Shown here: positions 22,801 to 38,000 of the stretch, in pieces
Position numbering within the stretch: the first letter of the stretch is position 1
Layout of the letters: every line of letters begins with the position of its first letter
Assembly (NCBI GenBank): GCA_964247055.1
Contig: OZ176051.1
Span: 7,316,001-7,380,000, forward strand
Direction of reading: 5' to 3'
Source of the DNA: Paragordius varius
Lineage: Eukaryota > Nematomorpha
Length of the DNA: 64,000 nucleotides
Position numbers and translations under genes: made by a program
Notes under the pieces: generated by a model
What the model was told of the DNA's origin: nothing
Database searches by the model: none
The model's input: the letters and a program-made list of their open reading frames with translations, nothing else

Positions 22801-25800
22801 TATCAGTTTAATGTACCTTCCACAAGTCTTTTGTCCCATCTACATTAACAAAAACTGAAAAAATATACATTTATATTTTTTCATTAATAACATTAACAAA
22901 ATAAATCCCAAGCCACAAATTACGATACAGACAAATTTTAGGGCATGCAATCTGGAGATATTGCAAAACTTACGGTAATAGAACAAAGAGAGAATATGTA
23001 CAGTGGCAAAATTCATTACATTGTGCGGCAAAAAATGGAGAACAAAAAATAAATGTATATAAATGATAGATTCGATAGTTAAAAATTTCAGGATAATAAA
23101 TATCGAAATGATAAATACGGTTTAATTAACAAAATTCTGCAATTGGCCAAAATCAAATCGCATTTTTTCACACATTAGGTCGAATAAAATTGAATATATT
23201 TAGGAAAACGCGTCAACTAAACTTAATATGTAAAAATGAAGGCTATTTCAAAACTTAAAATATTTTGATAAATTAATTTTTCCAGATGATGCTTGAGAGA
23301 CTTATAGAATTAAAGCTAAAAAATCGGAGCTTGGCGTCAAATTAAAAACAACACATTAACATTTTTGCGGTAACAGAAAATTTTTCATAAATATCATCTA
23401 ATGATTACATATATAAAGTAACCCCAATAAATAGCGTTTAAATGATTCTTATTTAAAACGATAAAAAATAATTTGCATCTTAATGGAGCTAGCAATAAAA
23501 TTTTACATAACTTGATATATATATATATATATATATATATGTACTCTTCTAGAAAATTTATAAAAAAAATATTATATCCCCTCAATCATCATAAGCTTTA
23601 TATCCGAAAATTTTGATCTGTATTTTCAGGCTATCTAAACTTTATAGGGCTAAAATGCTAAACACCATAATAAAAAATTGGATTATATTGATTTTTTATT
23701 CGCAATAAAAAATAATAACTTACATAATATTGTCGTTCATCGACTGAAACCTTGAGTCGATCTTTGACTTGTGGAAAGACATGGATAGAATTACTATTGT
23801 AAATAGCTTCTTCAACACTTTCCGTTAACTTTGGAATGAAAAATTTATTGCGTAAATTTATGCGATAACTGTTGAGAACTTTTATTCGTTCTTCTGGGAG
23901 TGATGATGGTATAGTGTTTTCATCTGGAATTTCTAAAATAAAAATATTTTTTTATGAAGCAAGATATTTATAAGTGTGTTTTGTGCTAGGTTTATAGTAA
24001 ATCCCATTCTCTCTAAATGAGTTTTTTATAGCGTATATAAATTAGTATACGCGATTTTCCACAAAATATGTCGATTTATTCACTGACTTAGCACCATTCA
24101 CGAACTGACATTAGGAATCTTAGCCAAAATAATTATTAATTTAAATTTCTATAAATCTCTGAAAATTTTTTATATATGATACCTACTAATTTAATATTTG
24201 AATTTATCTTCAAATTTAAAGATTACTACTAAGCATCTTGTTCCATGAATCCCAATCTAGAATTTGGTAAGGTCGATGTTTAATATTTTATGTTATATTT
24301 AATATAGTCGTTTCAGATAATATATATATATATAATATCCTGAAAAATTCATCTTGATTTTCTGTCAATCGAGCCCATAATAATGGACTTTGGTCTCTGT
24401 ATATTTTTTGCCTCAAAACATTAAAATAAATGTCGCATACACCCCATATACATTAATTTAAATATATATATATATATATTTAGTTACCCTTTACAGCATC
24501 CTTATCAAGGGCATAAAAAGCTGTTAGGAGTTGTGATGTGAAATCTCCACGCGCAAGTAATAAATGCCCCTTTAAGGCTTCAAAATGTTCCAATAGCCCC
24601 AATTTTGATACTAAATGATCCATTAAAAGTGTTGTATGATGCATGTACATAGTGTCTATGGCTTGGCGAAATGCATCCGAAAATTCTAAAAAAATGCACA
24701 TTAAACGATAATTTTTCATGTTTGTAGAAAAGGTTTGAATATTTAAACCGCTTTTCATAGCATTTAAGAGTACGCTTTAAAAAATAATGAAATATAAATG
24801 AATAAATTTAACATTAAAAAATAAATGATATTATACTTAAAATGGGAATATAATTTTAAAAATATATAATAATTGTTATCAATACATTACTAAGAACTAC
24901 AATCGAAACCGATTCGATTACGTTACAATGATATCTTAATTAACACACAGTTACTATAACATTTAATTAATGATTATGACTGTTAATTGTTCCATATTTA
25001 ATAATGAAGAGAAAACCCATTCTAGATACACAATATATAAAATCCACTACAAAATCGTATAATAGTTTATATATATATAAATTGTAAACTTGGATTATCT
25101 ATTGGATCTCCAAACTCAATAGCCATATTGATCAACGTGTCTCTATCATCAGTAGTCAAATTATTTTCGTTTTGGATATTATTAATTTTATTGGTTGACA
25201 AAATATCCGTAAAAGTTTTTAACGATGACCGAGAAACATTGCAGTCATTTAGTAAGAAATGTGAGCATTTACCACCAGAGTAAATCTAAAAAATATTTTT
25301 AATTTGTTATCAAATAAAACATAAAAATCCCTAACACCTTAACTAACATCATTAGTTTTGATTAAAAAATAACTTAAGGCGGTTGAAACATGACCTATAC
25401 ATATTTTACATAAAGACATTTTTAATATAAGTAATAAAAGAATAACTAATTTGCTTGCAATTTGTTGTAACATTTACAGTTAAACTATGTTATTATAATG
25501 ATTAACCTTATAAAGATCGCTTCTATGCATAAAAATTGGGGTCATTTTAGTGTGGAAATTAAAGCGTCCTTTCCACTCTTGCCTAACATCAGTAGGGAGG
25601 GATTTTTCATCACCCAATGTGGATTTGCTATCATCTATTTCTTCAATTGGAAACTATACATAAATATAAAAGATATGTCCTTTTAGATTAATATATATAT
25701 ATTTTATGGATATCAATTGTTAAATTATACATTAAACTTCATAATGACTATTAAGATCATATCTGGCTTATTTATGCATATTATCTACTTTACAAAGTGA

Positions 25801-28800
25801 AGGTTTTGCATAAACTTTAAATATTCCTTTTTCTAAAACAAATATTAATATTTTCTAAAAATAAAATTAGATAGGAGAGAGTTTCAATTACCAAGATTTA
25901 TGAACCAGAAATTTAGAAGGCATTTCGAAAGATTAAATTTAAAAACCATAATATGTTTCTTATATATTATAATCAGCATACAAAAATAATGACAGTATTA
26001 AAAAAATAATTTCTATTTTATTTAATACTTATATTTTTTACAGGAAAAATGTAAGTAATAAAACCTCGCGATAAGCATCATTTAATCGCCCATACTGCAT
26101 CCAATTAAGGATAAACGTAAGAAATGGATATATACAAGCTTTGTAAATATTCTTTAACATAACTTTCCAATCTTCATGTACGGTTCGTTGAATCAAATCA
26201 TATATGACGTTGAGTATTTCGGTCCCCTTTAAATCTAATGTTATATTAAAAATTTTTAAAAAACTAATAAAACAGTAAGAAGGTGAAAAATGAATAATAT
26301 TTATTTATAATGCTAAATTGGAAAAGTATGTATAATTAAAGAAAAAAGTTCTAATATTCAATTTAACTGTTTTTTACCTTGACAAGCCAAAACAAGAGTT
26401 AACAAAACTTCCATTTTGTGTTGAATAGGTATGGTTATGGCTAATAACCGTTGAACACTTAACAATGGATTTAATATAAAGCTATTTTCTTTTACATTAT
26501 CTTTTTTTATATCATCATTCTTAGAGTGCTGCTGTCTTTGTTCTTTGTATTTGGCGAAGTCAGATTCGACCTAGTTTAAGAAAAAAATGACAAATTCATA
26601 GATTTTTGACATTTCCTTAAATATTTTATAAAAAAAGGTACATGATTATTTGGGCAATAATAAGGACAACAAAATTTATATATAATAAATATGTGGTATA
26701 CAATTAAACCTCGTCATTTTTAATAATAGTTAGTGTTTTGCCAATAAACTCCAGTTTAAGAAAAAATAACGGTTCACAGGATATATATTAAAATTTTACT
26801 TACACATTCTCGTATAACAGTTACAAACTCATGATAGAATGACAATTCATCGTTGACACATTTCTTAAATACCTATAAATATTTTAACCATAAATTGATT
26901 ATTCATCATATCGAATCAAGAATCACTGAACCTATATTAGTTTAATTTAAGAGCATTATAAATACTTTAATAAATGATAAATAATATTCTTTCAAAATTA
27001 ATTCAATTAAGATAATATTCCTTCAGACAAAAGCACATTCTGGGAGAAAATTTATTTTAAAATTAAACCAGAAAATTAAATTAATAAAATAGGAGAAAAA
27101 AGTAAAAATCTAAATAAAAATAAGTTTGATAAAAAAATTATTTAACAAAATATTTTATTTACATTATAAATAAGTCCCTTTTCACCAACATTTTGTATAT
27201 CATGAAGAAAATTTTGTATTTTATAATATAACCATCCACATTGTCCAATCCTACATATTTGGATCCAAGTCGCAGGATGCATCTTTTTCCTTATCTAAAA
27301 TATTTAATTATATTAAACATAAAGTTGGTAGATAAACGTAATTTTATATCTTTAAAAAGAATTAAAAATTTTCAAGTTCCTATTTTAACTAAGAATCTTA
27401 AAAGAAAAGCCACAAGAATATTTGATATCAAAATGCGAAAACACCTGATTAAATATTTAACACTTCGATTCAAATTGGGGTATCTAAATACCCCAGACTA
27501 AATTTAAATTTATATTTTAAAAAACTGCTGAAGGAAACGGTCCCAATTTAAATTTATGCTTCTATCCTGATAAATATTATATAAATATGCCAAAACATCT
27601 TGATAAAATTTTGTTTTGAAAAAAAAGCTCCATCTCAAACTACTTCGACGCCATTTTTATTTTAAAAATTTTTTGCAAAATATCGTCTTTATTTAATTTT
27701 AAGGGTAAAACTAAAGCTAATTTTTTATATAAATTACATCTAACATTGATAGAAATAGAAAAAGCGGTTTAGTTTGTATAATTTTTCAATTTTACAATTT
27801 GATAAATGTCACGTTGACTAAATTTTTACCTTTCGGTTTTAGCTTAAAATAAGTAATATCAAGTATTTTTGAATAAAATTTTTTATATATTTCGGTTTAT
27901 TAATGTTAGATAAGTGCAAAATTTTGCCATGGTTTCGATTCCTTCTATATTTTTTAAATAATTTAATTTTAAACAGGCCTGGGGTATCCAACTACCCCAA
28001 TTTGAATCGAAGGACTAAAATGAGTGTGTTGTATCCAAGTGTTAATATATATATATATATATATTTTAGTAACCATATAAAAGCAACAATATAAGAAAAA
28101 AAAGAAGTGTTTGCAGGGTTTGAAATGGGATCTAATCTTACATTAAATATTGTTAATTAATTTGAAAAAAAAATGTGTTCTTATATGCAGATGTAAGGAA
28201 AGGATGATATTCATCATAATTATCACGCAAGAATTAAACATAAAACTTAAATTAGATGTCATGTGTACCTCATTTATTCCCAAATTATTTAAGATGAAGG
28301 GAGGGCAGGTATTTTTGGGGGTTTCGGAACATTTAATTTCCCAATTAAATGGCTTATTTGTAATGTGTAAAAAATTTCCATCAACATCTAACAATATATA
28401 ACATAAGTCGTTTATCAAGATTGTTTCATTGATATGGACCATAAACTGAGGTAAATTATCTATGTAAATTAAATTTTATATTATACTTGATTTTACATCT
28501 AATTGATTATCATAATTATCAAAAACAGTTTCAAAAGGGTTTTCTTCTGGATAATTATTTAATTTTTGCAACAGGTTAAAAGGTGTTGTGATCTGAGGTT
28601 CAAACCTTAAATTTTCGTGGCTAAGCTCCTGAAAATTTACAATTTTTAAAACCTCATTGAAATTTGAGATTGTAGATAAAAGCAATGCCATTTTATCAAA
28701 TAATTTTTGATTCTAAAAAATTAACAAAAACTTACCTGTGATTTGCCTCTCAATAATTTTAATTCAGGTGTTAGATTTATTTTACTAACATGATTATTAT

Positions 28801-28808
28801 GAACATTG
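19896..28808 (-). CDS. TUBGCP3: Gamma-tubulin complex component 3 (GCP3), N-terminus not found
   Basis: Subunit of the gamma-tubulin complex, which caps and nucleates microtubules. Exons on the minus strand, mostly phase-checked: 28808-28736, 28712-28497, 28445 to about 28262, 27250-27163, 26872-26804, 26570-26378, 26234-26065, 25653-25507, 25285 to about 25095, about 24774-24749, 24685-24488, 23932-23724, 22581-22501, 21977-21902, 21802-21714, 21284-20985, 20897-20703, 20632-20546, 20243-19896. Family landmarks in order: 'NDLCYILLDVDG', 'GQCGWLYYKI', 'LLEHFEALKGHLLLARGDF', 'MWELFSLKYMIDGP', 'HFIQQIQYYLHFE', 'VACHEKYL' and the GCP3-type end 'FRLDFNHYYRNADLRLR'. An Asn/Asp-rich insert of about 45 residues precedes 'VACHEKYL'. 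At least one short exon after 21902, and the start, are not located; a candidate start is the ATG at about 28962. The TTAA MITE (27457-28045) lies in an intron. Confidence 0.87.
27457..28045. mobile_element. TTAA-flanked MITE, copy 2
   Basis: Starts TTAACACTTCGATTCAAATT and ends TATCCAAGTGTTAA. It is the best-preserved partner of copy 1 (767-1332) by eye, aligned end to end in the same orientation, and lies in a GCP3 intron. A (TA)n run directly abuts its right end. Confidence 0.78.
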
Positions 28809-28962
28809 CTAAATATATGAAAAAAGTCAACCTATTTAATATATTCCTTATAAAATCCAAATTTTCTTCAGATAAATCTATTATATTTAGTTTTTAATGC
28901 CTAACTTTTATTTGAAATGGATATTGAAAGTTGATTCAAAACATTTGATAAATCCATTTAAA

Positions 28963-29077
28963 TTTGGAGCCTTTTTACCCCATAAGGCGTAGTAATATCG
29001 ATTTTCATATGTTTAAAATTACGAAATTGCACGCATCCATTCAATAGGATGAAAAAATTAGACCCTTACGCATTGAT
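28963..29077. promoter_or_regulatory. Likely bidirectional promoter, GCP3 / LMBRD2
   Basis: The LMBRD2 start at 29078 (+) lies close to the 5' part of GCP3 (-), whose first recognised exon starts at 28808 and whose candidate ATG is at about 28962. The gap is about 115 bp if that start is right and 270 bp at most. Both genes must be driven from this interval unless they have distant leader exons. No specific motif is claimed. Confidence 0.45.
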
Positions 29078-32000
29078 ATGGCTTTAATAATTTTGTTAAT
29101 TGAAATATTTATCTTGTTTTGTTTGACGAGTTTGGTACTAAACAAGTATGGGAATTGGAAACGACAAAGGATTGCAGTTACATTAGCCACATTATTTTCT
29201 TGGTATTTCAGTTTCATCATAATATCCATTTTACCTTTGGATGTTTCTATGGTAAAAAATATGTGATTAACATAAAATATAGACCACATATTATCAATGT
29301 ATAGCCAAATTTAACGTTTCCACAGTAACCGGAAATATTTTTAACCAGACTCATAATACTTCAATAACAAATGAAACTCTTTATCAAAGCCTATATGATT
29401 CGTGTCAAAAACCATGGAATGTTATATCAAAATCGGTTTTAGTTATTCTTTGGCGCATAGTTTATTGGACATCTCAAGTTTTAACATGGTATTTTTTTTG
29501 TTTGTTTATTTAAATTAAATGCATTTTTTAATTAAATAAACTTTTTATACAATGTCCGAATTTTAGGACCATTTACATTTACCTTTAATCGTTACAAAGA
29601 ATATTATTATAATTTATAAATTTAGTATACTCCAATGTCAATTTTGGTCATTTTGAACTATTTATAATATATATAAAATTATTTGATATGTTATACGAAA
29701 AATTTTATGTGGTATAGATACTTATTTATCTAATACCAATATAGAAGTTTTATTTTTATATAAGCCTTAAATTCTTTTCCTAGGTTATGTTCTTTGAACA
29801 TATATATATGGCACGTTTCGGAGAATCTAAAAAAATATTTTTGAGTAGGCCTTTGTATTCCATGGTTAATTATACCTTTGTAAATCAACTATTGTATATA
29901 TATATATATATATATTAATATTGGCTTTACTCATAGTTTATGTATTTTTATTCAAAACCAAAACTATATTTTTAATTATCCATAACATATTAAATATTTA
30001 ACCTTTGTAAAATCACCAATAAAACATTTACCAAAATTAATATATACTTATATCTTCATACTAATTTTGACCATTTTATCATTTTGTAACATTTTAAATG
30101 TATAAAAATTCACAATCGAAATAATAATTTTACATTTTTTGATATCATCAGGCTTATTATACCCATGATGCAGAGTTATGCTAAGGCAGGAAATTTTACC
30201 ATTTTTGGTAAAATAAAGACAGCCCTGTATGAGAATCTCATATGGTACGGGACTTACCTAACCATTTTCATAGCCATTTGTATTTATATTGGATTAAAGC
30301 CTCATCTACAAATTAATACGTAATATTCCTCATATATTTATTAACCAGTAAAGTTTGAACATATTCATATATAATATGTTTTCATAACTTATTTTTGGAA
30401 GTAACAAGCGCAGCATATGTGGTACAAAAAAGTTTTTTGAATATTTTAGCAAGCAATAAATTCGGGTTAAACGGTTTCAAAATTTTAAATTTTTCAATTT
30501 TTAATACAATGGTGATGACATTTATATTAAATGTTTACAGCAAACAGAAGTATGTTTTTTTAGATTTTTCTTTGGATTAGCAAAATATTTTACGATATTA
30601 TATGTTTATTTTTTAGATCATTATAGTAATTTTGCTGTAAAAACTTAAGCTCTATATAAATTTAATGATAAAACGAAATTAAAACCAACTTTTGACTAAA
30701 ACAATTGGACAAAACTTAGCAGAAGAATTGACTTGGAAAACCAAAAACATTAACTCTCTTTTTAAATTTTTATTTAACAAATTATTTACCTTTTATTTTA
30801 CCATATACGGCAAAAATTGAAATTATACACGCAAAATGTCTTAACAGAAAGACAATTTTTTTCAAAAAACAATCATATATATATGATTTTTCTTATATAA
30901 TTTACAGTTAAAATATATGATAGATTGTGATACCAATTTATATGACTATTGATACTTTGCTTATTTGTAACAATTAAGTATTAAAAAGTAGAACATTCTT
31001 TTTCTATAAATAATATCTGTGTTTATATGTTTTTACGTTTTGCCTGTTTTTTAATTGAATATCTTTTATTCCTTCCCTTTTTAGTTCGCAATTATTGCTA
31101 ATCATATCATCAGCAAGTAATACATGGGGATTAATATTGCTAGTTTTGCTCCTGGGTTATGGCCTCATTCAAATCCCACGCAGTGTTTGGTATTATTCAG
31201 CTTTCGTAGCCGGGGGTATAAGAGCCCGGTTAGAGCGATCTTTCTATAAGGCTGCAATCATTTACCCTTTGAAACAGGAGGTCCATGTTAACCTTGAAGA
31301 CGTGATTGAGGTAGTTTTATGATTGATTGATTGATTAATATTTGTGCTTGATTGTAAATTTGACGTATTTTGAGTTGATTTTAGATGTTTTTATTTTTTA
31401 AATATCGTTTTAGCTATATTTGTTTTTGTTTTGCTACAATTATGGATTTATGTTAACTTTCAACAAGTAATTGAGATTTAAATTTATAAGAAAATTTTGA
31501 TGTTGGAGAGAAAGATTAATTTTAGTTTTGTTATTAAAAAGTTTGGAAAATTTTCTACCATGTTTTTAATTATTTTATTTTTTTATTAATTTTTTTTGAA
31601 TTACTATCATAAACTTCAAGTTGAGGTGTATTCTGATTAAGGATGTCAGTGGTAAGAATGATTTTTCGGATTTTTCATTAATAATATGTGTGTTATTTTA
31701 AAAATATGATTTTTTGTCATAATAATTAAACAGGATTTTTTATTTAAATCTTTGGAATCTTTGGATATTTAATTATAATTTTGAATATATTTATTTCAGT
31801 TGTGTTTTGATAAATTTTGAATTGGTTGTAAGTTGGGACCCTGTTTTATTCTTCATGGCTAATTCAGCTTTACAGTTTCCAAAAGAATAATTTTTATTTT
31901 ATAATATTTACCTTTTCTGATTAGCTATAACAATTATAGCTTTTTTCCGGCCTTTAAATATTTTTGTGGTGGTTTGGTATACTTCTATGATTAATATCAT

Positions 32001-35000
32001 ATATATGATAATTATAATAGGAAATTCAACGAATTAATTACTCCATGCCTGCTAGTCACCCTTTGCGAAAAAAATTGGCCATTTTGATTAACAAGGTATA
32101 TTTTTTATACGATTTCCGATTTTTTTTAAATTATAAATTGGGGTCTATGTTAATTTTTTTTAATGGAATATGTTACAAAAATGTGATTATTGATGTCCAA
32201 TTTGTATAAAAATGTGTTTATTATACATTACTAATTTAATTAAACAAACAACTATGTAAATATAATCCTTTTATAGTTTGATACATCACTTATAATACTG
32301 TTTTTTTTTCAATTATAAAATATGTATTTAAACCCTAAATTTCTTATCAGATACCATCATGTTATAAGGATCGTTGCAATTTTGACGATAATCACGGTGG
32401 GGAAAATCGCAAAACTAGCATTAATAAATCATCAACACAAAGGATAATTGATATGGACTTACCTACGGCAAAAGAATTAATTGCTTTACATAAGTTTGAC
32501 CACACAATTTTTTTTATACTAATATTTTATCATGAATTCTCTCAATAGCTTAGATAAAAAGAAAGCTTAAGATATTAGCATTAATTTAATTTAACTTCTT
32601 TTAACACGTTCTGACCTTTTCACTTTTTTGTCCACTATGTCATATTGGGGTAGTTTTATATCCCAGAGCTCAATCCTATAAATAAATACTACTGTTAATT
32701 TTTAAATTTAATTATCAAACATTTTTATACTGTATTAGATTAAAAAGATATTTTATACAGTTTTGTAACTTTAGGATTCTATAAGTGGAACAGATCCAAA
32801 ACTCGACTAGCTGATTTTCAATAAATATCAAGTTTTCGCTACTAAAATGCTATCTTAAAGCTTACTTGAATTAATTCTTTACATCTTCTAAACATAAGAT
32901 ATATTTATTTGCCTATAATATCAGCATTAAGATTCAAAGAATAAAAATGGAAACGAAAATGAGATGAGGATTTTTACAATTTAATATCTGTACAAAAATT
33001 TTTTTGTATTATGCGCCTAAAAGGATAAAGAAGCATATTTTAAATTTAGCCTTATACCTTAAATACTTTTAAAATTTTAAATCGCTCTGTGATGTACCCC
33101 AAAAGCTAATGAAGTGTTAATGATGTTACTTTATTTATTTGTTTGCTTATCAAGTAGAAAGTATCCATATTCATCACTTTTCCTTACTCTCTTAAGTATT
33201 TGCTTTATAATGTCAAATACGTTTGAAATCAAGAATTTTATATTTAAAATTTAATGTAAAAATGTTAATCAAACAAATTTATTTTTGTTTCAGATCTCTA
33301 ATAGCAGTTTTAATTGCATATGAACGTACATCTATGCAGTGGCAATCTGTGTTGGAATCTGTCAGTTTTATAGTTAAAAATTATTCGCTGGATTCTACGC
33401 ATTTTACCTCTTCTAATGGTACCATATCATATGGAAATGGTAAAATTAATTTTTATTTTTATGAAATTTATTACGAAGTTTTGGTTAATTTTAGATTAAC
33501 AAAGAAATTAGTTCGAAAATTTGTATCTGAATAATTTATTCATACATTTGTAATTGTATTTTTTTTTAGAATTTTCATTGGTAAATGTTAAGTATCAAAT
33601 TATAGAATTATCAATATTCTTTACACATATTACACAGTGTGCACAAAAATATAAATGAACATAAGTTATATTTAGAATATTAAAAAATCCCTTGGAAAAT
33701 GAGATCCCAAAAATTTAGGGGCAAAAATGCGCTCCAAAATGAAAATCTTCCAATTTTTTCATTTTTGACTAGAAATAGATTGTCCATATTTTTTTCAAAC
33801 ACGATACAACTTTTATATATTATATAAAACCTAATATATTCTTAAGAAAAATACATAAAATTATTTTAAATTATCAATAAATTTTTTGATTCAATAAAAA
33901 TAGAAATTCGTAAATTTTATGACATTGTCGAAATGTGTTAAAAAATAAATATAATAAAAACTCCATATTGTTAATATTGTTTATGACTTATATTAAAGAT
34001 CCCAAAGAGTTGGTATGTCTAGGCTATGTATCTTTTTAAGTCCCTCAAAAAATTTGTATTTCTTGAAATATTTTCGTTATTTTTATTTTATTTTCCTCAC
34101 ATGCTTCTCATTGTTTCATAACAACTAAAAGCCGCAATTTTCAAAAGCGAATACAGAAAAAACCAGCAAAACTCCAAAATTATGAAATTCCAATTACATC
34201 ACTTTGGATAAATGTTTATATACTATTTAATCTATATATAATATTAACTAGAGGTCTTTTGAAATGCAGAAGGCAGCATCGGAAATATAAACACCTTTAT
34301 TTGCTAATCAAATAGTTACCTGCTATACACTATATTTAGCTTATTAAGGAAAATTCTATTTACAAAGAATACTATTAATGGCAGATGAGTTTCACGTTCA
34401 TATAATTTTAGTTACAAAATAGAATTATCCTTGCACCAAAATTATTCTGACATTAAATAATCTACTTCCAGAAACTCTATTGCTCAAATTGTAGATCAAA
34501 CAAAAGTCCAGGACAACAATTTTTACCATTTATTGAAAAACTGATAATATGAATTTGCTTTTTATTCAATAAAATTTTTATCTTTTTTTTACATCCAAGA
34601 ATATATAATTAGGTTTCTACAAAATTTTAAAATAAAAATGTTCCGATACCGAGATAGTGTCAAATACAAACTTGGTTTGCAAAAATTACTCCTGCAACAT
34701 CTCTTTCCAACCATTCGTTACTCAATGAATCTGAAAATGAAACAGTTGTTCAATTATATCTAGGCCACAGCATTACTGCCAACGGTGGCTAAACTGCGGC
34801 TATCAAATATAGAATCACATAAACATGGAAAAGCTACCATGCACTCAAACATATTTTTAAATAATAAATACATTAAGCTAGAAACCAAAGGACAACTCTT
34901 CTGTACAGTTATAAGACCGGTGTTGACATACGCCTCAGAGTGTTGGCCAATGACGGCTACAAACTGTAAAACAGAATGTAAAATTTTAAACACAATCCTA

Positions 35001-38000
35001 TTTGTTTATAATCCTATACTATATAATTATAATAATACATTTGACCCTTAAACATCGAACAAATTCTTAAGATAAACCGCTTAGGATATGCAGGCCATAT
35101 CCATTGGCGTCCACAGGAGGAACACCCCTTACAATGCGTGCTTAAATACACCGCTTCAACAAAAAATAATCGGGGCCGACCCTTTAAAGATTGGTCAAAA
35201 ACGATGAATGAAGATATGATGATTTGCAACTTAAACATTAATGATGCGCTCGATCGCACTTCTTGGATAAAAAAAATACGACAAGCTTAAATCTGAAGAT
35301 AGTCTAACCCAACAACAACACTTTAAATACATAGAATTTCAATTTATTTATACACAATGGATACATTATTCAGACATAAAATGATTCCAATAGTATTCAC
35401 CAATCATATGGATATTATTGGAACTATAGATTTTTCTATTTGTTTGAGCGTTTGATGGAACCGTTATCCATTCTGGTCTGTAGCCCTCCGTCGGGAGAAT
35501 TTATCAAAATGGCTATCCACAAGATGTAGTTTTATGGACATATTAGCACCTAAAAATAAATAAATAACATTTAATGTTAAAGATAAGTTTTTAAAAATCA
35601 AATATTTACCTAGGACTTTAAAGGAGTCTACTACTTCTGCTCCTAGAGAGACATAATCCATAGATTTAAAATTTCCCAAAAATTTTCCGCTGAAAATTTT
35701 AAATGCATTAAATGCTCTTTTTTCAACAGGATTCATTATGTTGTAAAAGGCCTCAGATTCAAATAATCTTTCTATTTGAGGCCCAGTTAAATATCCTGCC
35801 GACAATTTGATTGGATTGATTTTAATATTTAAATAAAAATAGGCTGGTCCTTCCTTATTCATATTAATTATAAACGAGCTAGACCTAATTTTATATGTAA
35901 GGGAGGAATAATCAGGTTATCCATATGAATCAATGAGATTCTGTCCAGGCTGTAAATACCTTGTATTTTAAATTTAAATATACTTATGATTCCGTTCTAG
36001 GATGGTATAAATGGTGTGGATTATAATGGTTACCTTTATCTCTGGATTTAAAGAGGCAAAAAAGATACGTAGGGTACCCGCCTTTCAAACCGCAGCATAT
36101 AGATAAAACCTAAAAATTATTTAATGTCATACTTTATAATCAGCTATCAAGGAGTAGTGATGCGATTTTAACACCTTTCCAACTTTTTTTATATAGATTA
36201 TACTTTTCTTTATCCCCATATAGTTTAACTTTATAGGCTAGGATAATGGGCGGGTATTTAGATTCCTTATTGGGCAATATGATTTTGAGATAAAATAGTC
36301 AATATATAAAACGAAATAAAAATTTTGATGATGTATATAATTATGAAAACAATATAGCATATTGTATTGTTCTGCCAGCTTTGATTGATTAATTGGCAAT
36401 CAGCTATACAGATGATAGGGATTCGACGATTTTTATAGATGCAAATGAAGTAATTTTTAGTATAAAATCATATTGCTCAATAAGGAATGTAAATACCCGC
36501 CCATTATCCTAGCCTATAAAGCTAAACTATATGGGGATAAAGAAAACTATGATCTGTATAAAAAAATGTTGGAAAAGTGTCAAATCGCAATGACTACTCC
36601 TTGATTGCTGATTATAAAGCATGACATTAAATAATTTTTAGGTTTTATCCATATGCTGCGGTTTGAAAGGCGGGTACCCTACGTACGCTTGTCTTTTTGC
36701 CTCTTTAAATCCAGAGATAAAGGTACCCATTATAAAACACACCATTTATACCATCCTAGAACGGAGTCACAGGTATATTTAAATTTAAAATTACTTACAG
36801 CCTGGACAGAATCCCATTGATTCATATGGATAACCTGATTATTCCTCCCTTGCATATAAAATTGGGTCTAGTCCAAACTTTTATAATTAATATGAATAAG
36901 GAAGGACCAGCCTATTTATTTTATTTAAATATATTTAAAATCGATCCAATCGAATTGGCGTCAGGATATTTAACTGGACCTCAAATAGAAAGATCATTTG
37001 AATCGGATGCCTTTTACAACATAATGAATCCTGTTGAAAAAAGAGCATAATTTTTGGGAAATTTAAATCTATAGATTATGTCTCTCTAGGAGCAGAAGTA
37101 GTATACTAATTCAAAGTCCTAGGTAAATATTTGATTTTTAAAATCCTATCCTTAACATTTAATGTTATTTATTTATTTTTAGGTGCTAATATTGCCATAA
37201 AACTACATCTTGTGGAGAAACATTGTGAATTCCCCCTGTGGGAGCTACAGACCAGGATGAAGAACGGTTCCATCAAACGTTCAAACAAATAGGAAAAAAC
37301 TATAATAGCTCCAATAGTATCCATATGATTGGTGAATACTATTGGAATCATTTTATGTCTGAATAATATATTCATTGTGTAGAAATAAATTGAAATTCTT
37401 ATATGTATTTGAAGTGTTGTTGTTGGGTTAGACTATCTTCAGATTTGAAGTTTGTCGTATTTTTTTCTCCAATAAGTGCGATCGAGCGCATCATTAAGGT
37501 TTAAGTTGCAAATCATCATATCTTCATTTATCGTTTTTGACCAATCTTTAAAGGATCGGCCCCTATTATTTTTTGTTGAAGCGGTGTAGTTAAGCCTGCA
37601 TTGTAAGGGGTGTTCCTGTGGATGCCGGTGGATATGGCCTGCATATGTTAAGCGGTTTATCTTTAGAATTTGTTCGATGTTTAAGGGTAAAATGTATTAT
37701 TATAATTATATAGTATAGGATTATGAGCAAATAGGATTGTGTTTAATATTTTACATTCTGTTTTACAGTTTGTAGACGTCATTGGCCAACACTCTGAGGC
37801 GAATGTCAACACCGGTCTTATAACTGTACAGTAGAGTTGTTCTTTGGTTTCTAGCTTAATGTATTAATTATTTATAATATGTTAGAGTGCAGCTTTTCCA
37901 TGTTTGTGTGATTCTATCTTTGATAGCAGTTACGCCACGGTTGGCAGTAATGATGTGACCTAGATATTTGAATTGAACAACTGTTTCATAATCAGATTCA

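Noticed and set aside
22814-22850. Possible short GCP3 exon reading 'VNVDGTKDLWK' on the minus strand
   Set aside because: It has an acceptor and a donor, but the conserved 'FSLKYMIDGP' exon at 22581-22501 fills that place in the protein and joins in phase without it.
29305-29488. LMBRD2 exon 2 starting at the acceptor at 29304
   Set aside because: That start needs a donor in phase 1, which is absent. The acceptor at 29282 gives the conserved 'TTYYQC' reading in phase 0.
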